64,000 nucleotides of DNA from Rubellimicrobium aerolatum (GCF_017872975.1 NZ_JAGGJP010000002.1:186001-250000), one strand, 5' to 3'; shown: positions 40,909 to 49,326, counted from the stretch's first letter. The notes: generated from the letters alone by a model not told the origin. Numbers and translations are program-made.

Positions 40909-43134
40909 TCAGGCCTCGTAGTAGTCCCGCCCGTAATGGACCAGCGCGCCGTAGCGGTCGCCATAGCCGTAGCGCCGCATCCCCTTGGGATCGACCCGCG
41001 ACAGGACCAGCCCCGTCACCGGCACGTTGACCGAGCGGAACTGCCGCATCCCGTCCTCCACAAGCCCGCGCCCCGTGAAGTCCCAGCGGACCACGTAGAG
41101 CACTGCGTCGGCGGCCTGCCCGATCACGCGGGCGTCCGGCACGACCAGCACCGGCGGCGTGTCGATCACGACGTGGTCGTAGCGGTCGCGGGCCTCGTTC
41201 AGCATCCTCTGGAAGCCGTCGGACGAGAAGAAATCCGCCGCGTTCACCTCTGCGCGGCGCTCGCCCAGCAGCACGTCGATCCCGGCACCCTCGGGCCGCA
41301 GAACGGCGTCGGCGAGCCGTTCCCGCCCCGCCACGGCGGCGACGAGGCCGCCCCGGGCGAGATCCTGCCGGAAATAGGCCTGGAGCGTGCAGCGGCGGAT
41401 GTCGCCCTCCACCAGCAGCACGCGCTTGCCCAGGCCGCCCAGGTTCTGCGCCAGCGCGATGGCGAGCGTGGTCTTTCCTTCGTTGGGAACGGACGAGGTG
41501 ACCATGATCACCTGCGGCGGGCTGTCGATCCGCGACAGCAGCAGCGAGGTCCGCAGGTTGCGGATCGCCTCGGCGGCGGCCGAGGTCGGCTTGCTGGCCA
41601 GATAGGCGATGGTGTCCACCCGCGCCCGCGCGGGGATGCGCGGCACCTGCCCCAGGACCGTCCGCCCGGTGTGGCGTTCCAGCTCCTCGGCGCTGCGGAA
41701 CGTCTTCTGGAGCAGCTCGCGCCCGATGACGACCGCCGCCCCCAGGAGGAGCCCTATCATCAGCGACAACGCCAAGGCGCGGGCCGGGCGCGGCGCGATC
41801 TGCTCGCCCGGGATGGCCTCGGTCAGGATGCGGCTGTCGGCCTGATAGATGTCCTCCTGCACCGACGCCTCCTTGAGGCGGCTCAGGAAGGTCTCGTAGA
41901 GGACGCGCGTCGCCTCGGCCTCCTGCTGGAGCTGGAGCAGAGCCTGAAAATCGGCGGACTGGCCCTGGAACTGCGCGGACAGGTCGTCGGACTGCTGCTG
42001 CAGCTCCTCCGCCTGCTCCTGCCCCCGCTCGATCTCGGCTTCCGCCTGAAGGACCACCTGCGCGAATCGCCGGTCGAACCGCTCCCGCGCCTCGGGATCG
42101 GCGGGCGTGGCAGCCAGCGCCGCGGCGGCGGCGTCGAGCTGACCATCCTCGGCCGCCTCGGCCTTCGCCGCCACGTCGCCCGAAGACTCGGCCGCGCGCA
42201 GCGCCACCAGCCGCTCGCCCACCCGCTCGAGCCGCCCCCTCACCTCCTGGAGCTCGGCCCCGAGCTCGATCGACTGGATGTTGAGCGCCTCCAGGCTCTC
42301 GGCGCTGACCAGCGCGCTGCGGGCCCGAAGGTCGGCGATCTCGTTCTGGCGGCTGTCCAGCTCGGCCCGAAGGTCGCCCACGCGGCCCGAAAGCCAGGTC
42401 GCGGCGCGCTCGGTGGCCTCCACCTTGAGGCGGATCTGGTCGTCCCGGTAGAGCCGGGCGAGGCCGTTGGCCAGGAGCGCCGCCTTCTCGGGGTCCTCGC
42501 TGGTGGCCGAGATGGTGAAGACATAGGTGTCGTAGCTGCTCTCGGTCTCGATAGCGCCGCGCACCGCGTCGATCACGTCGCGCCGCTCCTCCTCGGGAGA
42601 GAGGGCCTCCTCCTCGGGATCGGCCCCGCCGGGCAGCCAGGACCGCACCAGCCCCCCGAGCCCGGCCAGGAGACCCGGCCGCGCCTCGGGGTCGGGCAGC
42701 GCGCCGTTGAACTCGGGGTCCCGCATCAGGCCTAGCCCGTCCACGAGCCGGCCGATCAGGTCGCCCGAGGTGATGATCGACATCTCGGTATTGATGCTGG
42801 CCTCGTCGCCCGTCAGGCCGCTGACCACCGCCTGAAGGTTCATCATGTCGGGCATGTCGATCTGCAAGGCCATCTCGGCCTCGGCGCGATAGACCGGGGT
42901 CACGCTCGCCACGAGTCTGTAGTAGCCCAACGCCGCGACCAGCGCAGCGCAAGCAAAGACGCTCAACTTGTTCCGCCAGACGGTCCCGGCAAGGGCGAGG
43001 ATGTCGATCTCCTCGTCATCCCCGGTCCGGGATGGCGCGGCATGGAGGTCTTGGGGCTGCACGGGCTTCTGCATCTGGGCGGTGTCTCGCGGCGCTGAGG
43101 TCCGGGCCCTCTTAGACCAGGATGGAAAGGCCAT
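40909..43134 (-). CDS. Polysaccharide chain-length determinant / tyrosine autokinase (Wzc-like BY-kinase)
   Basis: The start is uncertain between the ATG at 43134 (741 residues, used here) and the one at 43074 (721); neither has a strong ribosome site. A Wzz domain has the first membrane helix at LSVFACAALVAALGYY, a long periplasmic coiled coil (residues about 250-440, Gln/Glu/Ala-rich), and a second helix (ALALSLMIGLLLGAAVVI). The cytosolic BY-kinase has Walker A VPNEGKTTLA (about 545), VEGDIRR and Walker B VVIDTPPVL (about 655). The C-terminal cluster YGYGDRYGALVHYGRDYY holds six Tyr, the usual autophosphorylation sites. It controls polymer length and export together with the Wza-like protein. 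Confidence 0.93.
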   Translation of the reverse strand: MAFPSWSKRARTSAPRDTAQMQKPVQPQDLHAAPSRTGDDEEIDILALAGTVWRNKLSVFACAALVAALGYYRLVASVTPVYRAEAEMALQIDMPDMMNLQAVVSGLTGDEASINTEMSIITSGDLIGRLVDGLGLMRDPEFNGALPDPEARPGLLAGLGGLVRSWLPGGADPEEEALSPEEERRDVIDAVRGAIETESSYDTYVFTISATSEDPEKAALLANGLARLYRDDQIRLKVEATERAATWLSGRVGDLRAELDSRQNEIADLRARSALVSAESLEALNIQSIELGAELQEVRGRLERVGERLVALRAAESSGDVAAKAEAAEDGQLDAAAAALAATPADPEARERFDRRFAQVVLQAEAEIERGQEQAEELQQQSDDLSAQFQGQSADFQALLQLQQEAEATRVLYETFLSRLKEASVQEDIYQADSRILTEAIPGEQIAPRPARALALSLMIGLLLGAAVVIGRELLQKTFRSAEELERHTGRTVLGQVPRIPARARVDTIAYLASKPTSAAAEAIRNLRTSLLLSRIDSPPQVIMVTSSVPNEGKTTLAIALAQNLGGLGKRVLLVEGDIRRCTLQAYFRQDLARGGLVAAVAGRERLADAVLRPEGAGIDVLLGERRAEVNAADFFSSDGFQRMLNEARDRYDHVVIDTPPVLVVPDARVIGQAADAVLYVVRWDFTGRGLVEDGMRQFRSVNVPVTGLVLSRVDPKGMRRYGYGDRYGALVHYGRDYYEA

Positions 43135-43444
43135 CAAAGCGTTAACTTCGCTCGCGCCCAGGTCCGGGCAGGCCGTGCGTCGTCCGCACCCGGACGCGGG
43201 GCGGCCGTCCACCACGCGATGTCTCGGACCGACCTGACGATGCGTCACCTTGTCGCATCTTGGGACGACCTGGGTCCGGCGCTCGCGACAAGGGTCCAGT
43301 GGACAGGCTGACTGACCTATGGCAAGCGCGCGTCGCGACGGTCGGACAGGCCGCCGGCGGTGACGTTGAACGGTGCGGCATGACTCCTCGAAGCGGACCG
43401 GCGGCCCCCGCCGGACATCCCGGTCCCGACGCGGCGGACGGCTG
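43135..43444. other. 310-bp divergent region between the wzc-like gene and the lasso cluster
   Basis: It presumably carries promoters for both directions. GATGCG (43239-43244) and CGCATC (43254-43259) form a small inverted repeat. GTTAAC lies next to the kinase start. On the plus strand GGACA-N15-CGTT (43344-43367) is a weak resemblance to the GGAAC-type element. The frame of the nucleotidyltransferase is open back to 43373 but looks non-coding before 43445. No small peptide with a lasso-type leader was found here. Confidence 0.4.
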
Positions 43445-44584
43445 ATGGCGTCCGGCGACGCCCTGGCCGACGACCTGCTGGCCGCCGGCCTGCGAGGACC
43501 GTGCTGCTGGCCGCCCGAGGCCGACCCCGGCCGCGTCGTGAGCCGCGCGCTCTTCCACGGCGTCGCGGGCCTCCTGGCGGGCCGGCTGTCCGGCTGGCCG
43601 CCCGAGGCCACCGCCGCCCTGCGCCGCACCGCGCTCGCGCAATCCATGTGGGAGATGCGCCACGGCCGGGTGCTCGCGGACCTGCTCGCCGCCTTGGACG
43701 CGGCGGGCGTGCGAGTCCTGCTCCTCAAGGGGACCGCGCTCGCCTACGACCTCTACGACCCGCCCGCCCAGCGGCCCCGGGGCGACAGCGACCTGCTCGT
43801 TCCGCCCGAGAACCTGGACGCGGCCCGGGCCGTGCTGGAGGCCCAGGGCTTCGCGCACTACTACGACGACCCCTCGGCCGAGGACGGGACCCGCCTCCAG
43901 GAAGCCTGGCGGCGGACCACTCCCGACGGGCTCCCGCACGAGATCGACCTCCACTGGCGGACCCTGAACGCCCGCGCCCTGATGCACCTGTTCCCCTTCG
44001 ACGCCGCCTGGGCGCGGGCGCGGCCGCTGCCCCGACTCGCGCCCCAGGCCCGGGGCCTGCCGCTTGACCTCGCGCTGCTCCTGGCCTGCGCGCATCGGGC
44101 GCAGCACCTGGTGAACCCCTATTTCGCGAACGGCCGGGCCTACCACGAAGGCGACCGGCTGATCTGGCTGCGGAACATCGACCTGATCGCCCGCGCCCTG
44201 GACGCCGAGGGCTGGGCGGCCTTCGAGGCGGCGACCTTGGAGGGTGGGCTCGCCCCGGTGGCGCTGGAGGGGCTCCGTTCCGCCGCCGCGCGGCTCGGGA
44301 CGCCGTTGCCCGAGGCCACGACGGCCCGGCTCGCGACCGCGCCGCGCGATACCCCGGCGGCACGTTATCTCCTCGGCGCGGCGCAGGCGGGGCGGGCGCT
44401 CCGGGACCTTCGGGCGGTGCCCGGCCTGGGCGGCAAGGCACGCTACCTCTGGCGCCGGGTGCTGCCGCCGGCGTCGTTCCTGCGGATGAAGTATCCCGAA
44501 CTGGCCGGGCGCCCGGTGCCGCTCCTGCATATGAAGCGGATCATGGACTTCCCGAAGCCGCGCCGGACCAGGGGCGCGGAGTGA
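43445..44584 (+). CDS. Lasso-cluster nucleotidyltransferase family protein (NTP_transf_5-like)
   Basis: The ATG at 43445 gives 379 residues. The domain resembles PF14907 nucleotidyltransferases: VRVLLLKGTALAYDLYDPP followed by RPRGDSDLLVPP with the Asp-x-Asp metal site (about residues 113-118), then EIDLHWRTLN. The C-terminal 200 residues are helical without clear motifs. This family recurs in lasso-peptide clusters of sphingomonads and relatives, where its role (possibly nucleotidyl transfer to the peptide) is unproven. The TGA overlaps the GTG of the ABC transporter by four bases, so it belongs to the operon. Confidence 0.85.
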   Translation: MASGDALADDLLAAGLRGPCCWPPEADPGRVVSRALFHGVAGLLAGRLSGWPPEATAALRRTALAQSMWEMRHGRVLADLLAALDAAGVRVLLLKGTALAYDLYDPPAQRPRGDSDLLVPPENLDAARAVLEAQGFAHYYDDPSAEDGTRLQEAWRRTTPDGLPHEIDLHWRTLNARALMHLFPFDAAWARARPLPRLAPQARGLPLDLALLLACAHRAQHLVNPYFANGRAYHEGDRLIWLRNIDLIARALDAEGWAAFEAATLEGGLAPVALEGLRSAAARLGTPLPEATTARLATAPRDTPAARYLLGAAQAGRALRDLRAVPGLGGKARYLWRRVLPPASFLRMKYPELAGRPVPLLHMKRIMDFPKPRRTRGAE

Positions 44585-46236
44585 CGCTCGCGCACCTTCT
44601 CGACCTTGCCCGGCCCCATCGCGCCGCGCTCCTGCTCATGGTCCTCCTGGGCACCGCCGAGACGGGGGCGCTGCTCGCGCTGCCGGCCCTGGGCGGCCGG
44701 CTCGCCGGGCATGTGCTCGACGCAGCAGGGGCCTCGCCCTTGCCGGCGGCGCTGCTCCTCGGGTTGGCCCTTGCCGGAGCGGCGGCGCTGCGGGCGCTGT
44801 CGGCGGTGGTCTCGGGCCGGACGGCGGCGGCGATCCTCGCGGGGCTCAGGACGCGGGTGCACGACCACCTCCAGAGCCTGCCGCTCGCCGTGCACCAGCG
44901 GCACGCCCAAGGCGATCTCCTAGCACTCGCCACCTTCGAGATCGCCCGGCTCGGCGACTTCCTGGCCGTGACCCTGGTCGGCCTGCCGGCGCAGCTCCTC
45001 ACCGCGCTCGGGGCCGTCGTCCTGATGGCCCGCATCGACCCGGGCCTCGCGCTGGCCGTGCCCTTGGCGGTGCCCGTGTTCTTCCTTGCGCTCCGGGTCG
45101 CGGGCCGCCGCCTGCGTGCCCTCGCCCAGCGGACCCAGGAGGCCGAGGCCGATCTCGTGGCCGCCGCCGCCGAGGACCTGGCCCTTCTCCCCGCGATCCG
45201 CTCCTTCGTCCGGGAGGACGCCGCCTCGGCGCGGTTCGCGCGGCGGGCCGAGCGGGTGCGCGAGCTGGAGGCGAGGGAGAACGACATCCAGGCCACCCTG
45301 TCGCCGCTGACGGGCCTTGTCGCCGGATTGGGCGCCGTCGCCCTCCTGGCGCTGTCGGGCCGGGGCCTGCGCGCCGGCACCACCTCGCCCGCCGAGATGG
45401 TGAGCCTGTTCCTCTACGCCGCGCTGCTCACCCGGCCGGTGGCCGACCTCGCGCTGGTCTACGGGCGCGTGCAGGCCGCGCGGGGGATCCTGGCCCGGCT
45501 CGGCGCCCTCCTCGACGAGGCGCCCGAGCCCGGCCACGACGCGCCCCTGCGGATGGCGCGCGCCCAAGGCGACATCGCCTTCGAGGATCTCCGCTTCGCC
45601 CATCCGGACCGCGAGGAGGCGCTGCGCGGCGTCGCCCTGTCGGTGCGGGCAGGCGAGACGCTGGCCCTGACCGGACCGAACGGCGCCGGCAAGAGCACGA
45701 TGATCGCGCTCCTGCTCCGCTTCATGGATCCCTCGGGCGGCGCCGTGCGCCTGGACGGGACCGACATCCGCGACATCCGGCTCGCAGACCTGCGGCGGCA
45801 GATCGGCTGGGTGCCGCAGTGCCCGCTTCTCCTCGACGCCAGCGTGCGCGACAACATCGCCTTCGGCCTGGAGGGCGCGACCGACGCGCAGGTCGAGCGG
45901 GCGGCCCGGCTGGCGCAGGCCCACGACATGATCCTGTCGCTGCCCCAGGGCTACGCCACCCGCATCGGCGAGAACGGCGTGCGCCTGTCAGGGGGCCAGG
46001 GCCAGCGGATCGCCCTCGCCCGCGCGCTGATCGCCGACCCGCCCGTGCTCGTGCTCGACGAGGCCACCTCGATGTTCGACCTAGACGCCGAAGCCGCCTT
46101 CGTCGCCGCCGCCGCCGCCGCCCTGCGGGACCGCACGGTGATCCTGGTCACCCACCGCCCGGCCATGCTGGCGCTGGCGGATCGGATCGTCACGCTGGAG
46201 GACGGCCGCATCGTGGCGCAGCGCGCGGCGGCATGA
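44581..46236 (+). CDS. Lasso-peptide ABC exporter (permease-ATPase fusion)
   Basis: GTG start overlapping the upstream stop; 551 residues. Six membrane helices occupy residues 15-300 (for example LLLMVLLGTAETGALLALPAL, ALLLGLALAGAAALRAL, LPAQLLTALGAVVLMA). The nucleotide-binding domain has Walker A GPNGAGKST (about 365), LSGGQGQR (about 470), Walker B VLVLDEATSMFD (about 489) and the switch His in VTHRPAM. It is a type-I exporter half-transporter that should act as a homodimer, exporting the mature lasso peptide and often giving self-immunity (D protein). The ATGA overlap joins it to the cyclase gene. Confidence 0.92.
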   Translation: MTLAHLLDLARPHRAALLLMVLLGTAETGALLALPALGGRLAGHVLDAAGASPLPAALLLGLALAGAAALRALSAVVSGRTAAAILAGLRTRVHDHLQSLPLAVHQRHAQGDLLALATFEIARLGDFLAVTLVGLPAQLLTALGAVVLMARIDPGLALAVPLAVPVFFLALRVAGRRLRALAQRTQEAEADLVAAAAEDLALLPAIRSFVREDAASARFARRAERVRELEARENDIQATLSPLTGLVAGLGAVALLALSGRGLRAGTTSPAEMVSLFLYAALLTRPVADLALVYGRVQAARGILARLGALLDEAPEPGHDAPLRMARAQGDIAFEDLRFAHPDREEALRGVALSVRAGETLALTGPNGAGKSTMIALLLRFMDPSGGAVRLDGTDIRDIRLADLRRQIGWVPQCPLLLDASVRDNIAFGLEGATDAQVERAARLAQAHDMILSLPQGYATRIGENGVRLSGGQGQRIALARALIADPPVLVLDEATSMFDLDAEAAFVAAAAAALRDRTVILVTHRPAMLALADRIVTLEDGRIVAQRAAA

Positions 46237-48128
46237 GCGGGATCTGCGGGCTCATGCGGCTCGACGGCGGGCCTGCCGAGGCGATCGGCGCGATGGCCGC
46301 CCCCTTGGAGCGGCGCGGCCCCGACGGCACCCGCCTCTGGGCCGACGGCTCCGTTGCCCTGGGCCAGACCCTGCTCGCGACCACGCCCGAGGCCTTGGTC
46401 GAGGCGCTGCCGCTGACCCATGCGGAGTCCGGCTGGACCATCACCGCCGACGCCCGTCTCGACAACCGCGAGGAGCTTCTGGCCGCGTTCGGGCTCGCCG
46501 GGCCGGGCCGGGTCATCGGCGACGGCGAGTTGATCCTGCGCGCATGGCTCGCCTGGGGCGAGGGATGCCTCCACCGCCTACTGGGCGATTTCGCCTTCCT
46601 CCTTTGGGATTCGCGCCAACGGCGGCTCTGGGCGGCGCGGGACCCGCTGGGGATGCGCGCCCTGGCCTACGCCCACGCGCCCGGCCGACTCCTCGCGCTC
46701 GCGACCGAGCCCCGGGCCGTCCTGGCCGCCCCCGGCGCGGCGCGCGGCATCGATTGGGCGCGGGTGGCGGACGTCCTCGACGGCCATCTGGAGGCCATCG
46801 ACCACGAGACGACGATCTTTCAGGGCGTCCAAAGGCTGCCCCCGGGCCATTGGCTCCGCGCCGACGCGGGTGGCGTGACGATCCGGCGCTACTGGACGCC
46901 GACGCCCGGTCCCCTCCTGCGCCTGCGCGGCCCCGATGACTACGCCGAAGCTTTCCGCGAGGTCTTCACCGAAGCCGTGCGCTGCCGCCTGCGCGCGGCG
47001 GGCCCGGTGGGCTCGATGCTGTCGGGCGGAATGGATTCGGGCTCCGTGGTGGCGGTCGCCTCGCGGCTCCTGGCGGCCGAGGGACGCGGGCCGCTCCCCA
47101 CCTTCTCCGTCGCTGGCCCCGACCCAGCGACCTGCGCCGAGAGCCGGGCCCTCCGCGCCAGCCTGACCTTGCCGAATCTCGACCCCCATGTCGTGGATCT
47201 CGGCGACCTGTCGGTCTGGGAGGACGACCTCCTTGCCGCCCTGGCCGGAATCGCCGACCCGTTCGACGGCCACATGAACCTGCCGCGCGCCGCCTATCTC
47301 GCCGCGCGGCGGGCCGGGGTGCGCGTCGTGCTCGACGGCGTGGCGGGCGACGTGGCGCTCCACTGCGGGCAGCGCATCGGGCACCTGATTCGCGGCGGTC
47401 GGCTCCTCGCGGCCTGGCGCGAGGTCCGGGGGACCGAACGGTTCTGGGGGGGCGAGATCCCGCGCCGGACCATCTTGGGCGACGCCCTCCGGCAGGCCGC
47501 CCCGGAGTCCGCGAGGGCGCTCGGCCGGCGGTGGCGGGGCGCCACGGCGCGGCGCCCGCGCTCCCCGATCCTGTCGGAGGCCCTGGCGCGCGAGGTGGAC
47601 ATCGACGCGCGAGTGGAACGCGACAGGCGGAACAACCGCCTGCCCACCGGCTCCGAGGCCCAGCAACGCGCGGCCCTTCTGGCCGGCCCCGCCCTCGCCA
47701 TCGGCCGCGAGCGCTACGACCACGTCGCCGGCGCCTTCGGGATCGAGCCGCGCGACCCGTTCATGGACCTCCGCGTGGTGGACTTCGCCCTGCGCTGCCC
47801 CGGCGAGCAGCTCATGTCGGACGGCTGGCCCAAGACGTTGCTGCGCCGCGCCATGGAAGGGCTCCTGCCCCCGGAGGTGATCTGGCGGCCCGGGCGGACC
47901 CATCTTGGAATGGACCTGAGCGGGGCCATCGTGGCCCGCCTGGGGCCATTGTCCACCATCCGAAACAGTCTGTCCCCGGACGCAGCGGAACTGCTGGCCG
48001 ACTGGACGGGGCTCCGGAATGGACAGCCCTTGCCCGACACATTAGGGGAAGAAACGTGTTTAGATTTTGTTAACCTTGTGCTCTGGCTTGGACAACCAAG
48101 CCTCGGGCCGATCCTTCAACCATCCTGA
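46233..48128 (+). CDS. Lasso-peptide cyclase, asparagine-synthase-like (C protein)
   Basis: 631 residues, ATG overlapping the transporter stop. The N-terminal glutaminase-like domain opens MSGICGLMRLDGG: the catalytic Cys2 of AsnB is Ser here, consistent with loss of glutaminase activity. LERRGPDG and ARDPLGMRAL are conserved. The synthetase domain carries the ATP pyrophosphatase loop LSGGMDSGSV (about 263) and LDGVAGDVALHCG. In lasso biosynthesis this protein adenylates the Asp/Glu side chain and closes the macrolactam. The last 30 codons (TTA, GAT, TTT, GTT, CTT) are AT-rich compared with the rest, just before the precursor gene. Context with B1, B2 and precursor makes a role in asparagine synthesis unlikely. 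Confidence 0.92.
   Translation: MSGICGLMRLDGGPAEAIGAMAAPLERRGPDGTRLWADGSVALGQTLLATTPEALVEALPLTHAESGWTITADARLDNREELLAAFGLAGPGRVIGDGELILRAWLAWGEGCLHRLLGDFAFLLWDSRQRRLWAARDPLGMRALAYAHAPGRLLALATEPRAVLAAPGAARGIDWARVADVLDGHLEAIDHETTIFQGVQRLPPGHWLRADAGGVTIRRYWTPTPGPLLRLRGPDDYAEAFREVFTEAVRCRLRAAGPVGSMLSGGMDSGSVVAVASRLLAAEGRGPLPTFSVAGPDPATCAESRALRASLTLPNLDPHVVDLGDLSVWEDDLLAALAGIADPFDGHMNLPRAAYLAARRAGVRVVLDGVAGDVALHCGQRIGHLIRGGRLLAAWREVRGTERFWGGEIPRRTILGDALRQAAPESARALGRRWRGATARRPRSPILSEALAREVDIDARVERDRRNNRLPTGSEAQQRAALLAGPALAIGRERYDHVAGAFGIEPRDPFMDLRVVDFALRCPGEQLMSDGWPKTLLRRAMEGLLPPEVIWRPGRTHLGMDLSGAIVARLGPLSTIRNSLSPDAAELLADWTGLRNGQPLPDTLGEETCLDFVNLVLWLGQPSLGPILQPS
48040..48100 (+). promoter_or_regulatory. 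AT-rich patch upstream of the lasso precursor, possible internal promoter
   Basis: Within the 3' end of the cyclase gene the sequence becomes AT-rich (ATTAGGGG, then AACGTGTTTAGATTTTGTTAACC) in an otherwise roughly 70% GC region. It ends about 45 bases before the precursor ATG. A dedicated promoter for a highly expressed precursor is plausible, but I cannot define -35 and -10 boxes; codon drift at the gene end is the alternative. Confidence 0.3.
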
Positions 48129-48142
48129 CCCAAGTGAGCCGA

Positions 48143-48295
48143 ATGAATACCCAAGACAAACCGCAAGCCTCCGCCCCGGCCGCCTACAGCGCCCCCAAGC
48201 TCACCGTCCACGGTAGCGTGGCCGAACTGACCGCCGCCGGCAGCAGCGGCCGGCCCGAAGCCGGCAGCCGGCGTCAGTCCCGCATCCGGGCCTGA
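48143..48295 (+). CDS. Lasso peptide precursor (A protein, 50 aa)
   Basis: The ATG at 48143 follows AAGTGAG and starts 14 bases after the cyclase stop. The leader contains the complete B1-recognition motif YxxPxLxxxGxxxxxT: Y15, P18, L20, G24, T30 (YSAPKLTVHGSVAELT). Lasso leaders keep Thr at the second-last position, so cleavage is expected after A31, leaving the core AGSSGRPEAGSRRQSRIRA (residues 32-50). Glu39 would be core position 8, giving an Ala1-Glu8 ring; paeninodin likewise starts with Ala-Gly. Cleavage one residue later would give a Gly1-Glu7 ring. The tail carries five Arg and no aromatic residue. The flanking cyclase, kinase, B1 and B2 genes support the call strongly; the core boundary is inference. 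Confidence 0.9.
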   Translation: MNTQDKPQASAPAAYSAPKLTVHGSVAELTAAGSSGRPEAGSRRQSRIRA

Positions 48296-48368
48296 TCCGG
48301 ACATGGCGGGGACATGCGCGCGCTCGCGCGCTCCCTGCCCTCCCATGGCCCGAGGTCCGCGCGCCTCG

Positions 48369-48391
48369 CGGGCCGGGCGCTGACCGGCCCG
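48369..48391 (+). terminator. Stem-loop between precursor and kinase genes
   Basis: CGGGCCGG (48369-48376) pairs with CCGGCCCG (48384-48391), an 8-bp perfect stem with a 7-base loop and no T-run. It is positioned like the partial terminators that follow many RiPP precursor genes and raise precursor mRNA over downstream enzymes. GCGCGC-GCTC-GCGCGC upstream (near 48314) is a second possible stem. Confidence 0.45.
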
Positions 48392-48411
48392 CAGGCGATG
48401 GCTCGTCGCTC

Positions 48412-49326
48412 TTGAACGGACCATGCTCACGTCCCGCCGGGACCCCCCTCGACGCCTTCGGCCTCGGCGGCTGGACCTTCGCAGTGGAGCCCGACGAGCT
48501 CATGCCGTCGGTGACCTGGACCTGGCGCGACCGGATCGGCACCGCCGCCGGCCGGCCCGACGGGATGCCCGGGCACCATGCGCTGCACGGCGAGGGAATC
48601 GGCTGCGCGCTGATCTCGATGGATGACCGCTCCGTGCGCCTCCGCGAACCGGAAGGCGCCGACGAGGCCACGGTCGCGCAATGGATCGCCGATCAGGCGG
48701 TGCCGCGTATCCTGGCGCACCTGGGCGAGTTCGTGGTCCATGCCGGCGCGGTGCAGGCCGGCGATGGACGTGTGGCGCTGTTCCTGGGCCCCACGGGTCG
48801 CGGCAAGTCCACCCTTACCGGCTTCCTCCACCGCGAGGGCTGGACGCTCCTCGGCGACGACGCGGCCCGGCTTTCCCTCCAGGACGGCCAAGCGGTCGCC
48901 GGCGCGCTATATCGGCGGCTCAAGCTTCTCCCGGACAGCTGGAACCGGCTCTTTCCCGAGCCCGGCACGCCCCCAATCCTGACGGGGCGCAAGGTCAGCG
49001 TGGACCTCGACGCGGTGCTCGATCCCGTTGCGCCGCGCCCCGTGGCCGCCATCTTCCGCATCGACATGCCGGGCGACACGCGGGAGCCGGTCGCGCACCG
49101 CCTGTCCGGAGCCGAGACCTGCATGGAACTGGTCCGGGAGAGTTTCGCCCTCGATCCCACCGACCGGGGGCGGGCCGCCCATCGCCTGCCCCTCGCCGCC
49201 GCCGTCGCTGCCGCCGCGCCAGGCTTCGCGCTCTCCTACCCGCGCGACTTCGCGCAACTCGGCCGGGTGCGCGATCTCGTCGCGGCGACGCTGGACCGGA
49301 CCGCACACGCGCGGCTTGGGCCCTAG
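48412..49326 (+). CDS. HPr kinase-like lasso-peptide kinase
   Basis: The best start is the TTG at 48412 (304 residues), which keeps the family-like LDAFGLGGWTFAVEPDELMPS; an in-frame GTG at 48484 would cut into it. The kinase core shows VVHAGAVQAGDGRVALFLGPTGRGKSTLT with the P-loop GPTGRGKS (about residues 126-133), then GWTLLGDDAARL, RRLKLLPDSW and RPVAAIFRIDMPG. HPrK-like proteins in lasso clusters such as paeninodin phosphorylate the precursor at its C-terminal Ser. Here the precursor ends in Ala, with Ser42 and Ser46 inside the core, so the target site is unclear. A 116-base gap with a hairpin separates it from the precursor. Confidence 0.85.
   Translation: MNGPCSRPAGTPLDAFGLGGWTFAVEPDELMPSVTWTWRDRIGTAAGRPDGMPGHHALHGEGIGCALISMDDRSVRLREPEGADEATVAQWIADQAVPRILAHLGEFVVHAGAVQAGDGRVALFLGPTGRGKSTLTGFLHREGWTLLGDDAARLSLQDGQAVAGALYRRLKLLPDSWNRLFPEPGTPPILTGRKVSVDLDAVLDPVAPRPVAAIFRIDMPGDTREPVAHRLSGAETCMELVRESFALDPTDRGRAAHRLPLAAAVAAAAPGFALSYPRDFAQLGRVRDLVAATLDRTAHARLGP

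Noticed and set aside
43260-43445. Second small precursor peptide upstream of the nucleotidyltransferase
   Set aside because: The 61-residue frame lacks the Tyr-Pro-Leu-Gly-Thr leader pattern and a plausible core; it is probably non-coding leader.
46233-48128. Asparagine synthetase B for amino-acid synthesis
   Set aside because: Cys2 is Ser and the gene is embedded with a lasso precursor, B1, B2 and exporter, so the cyclase role is far more likely.
48412-49326. Genuine HPr kinase/phosphorylase of the nitrogen/carbon phosphotransferase system
   Set aside because: No ptsH or ptsN neighbours, and its position directly after a lasso precursor and before B1/B2 matches lasso kinases instead.
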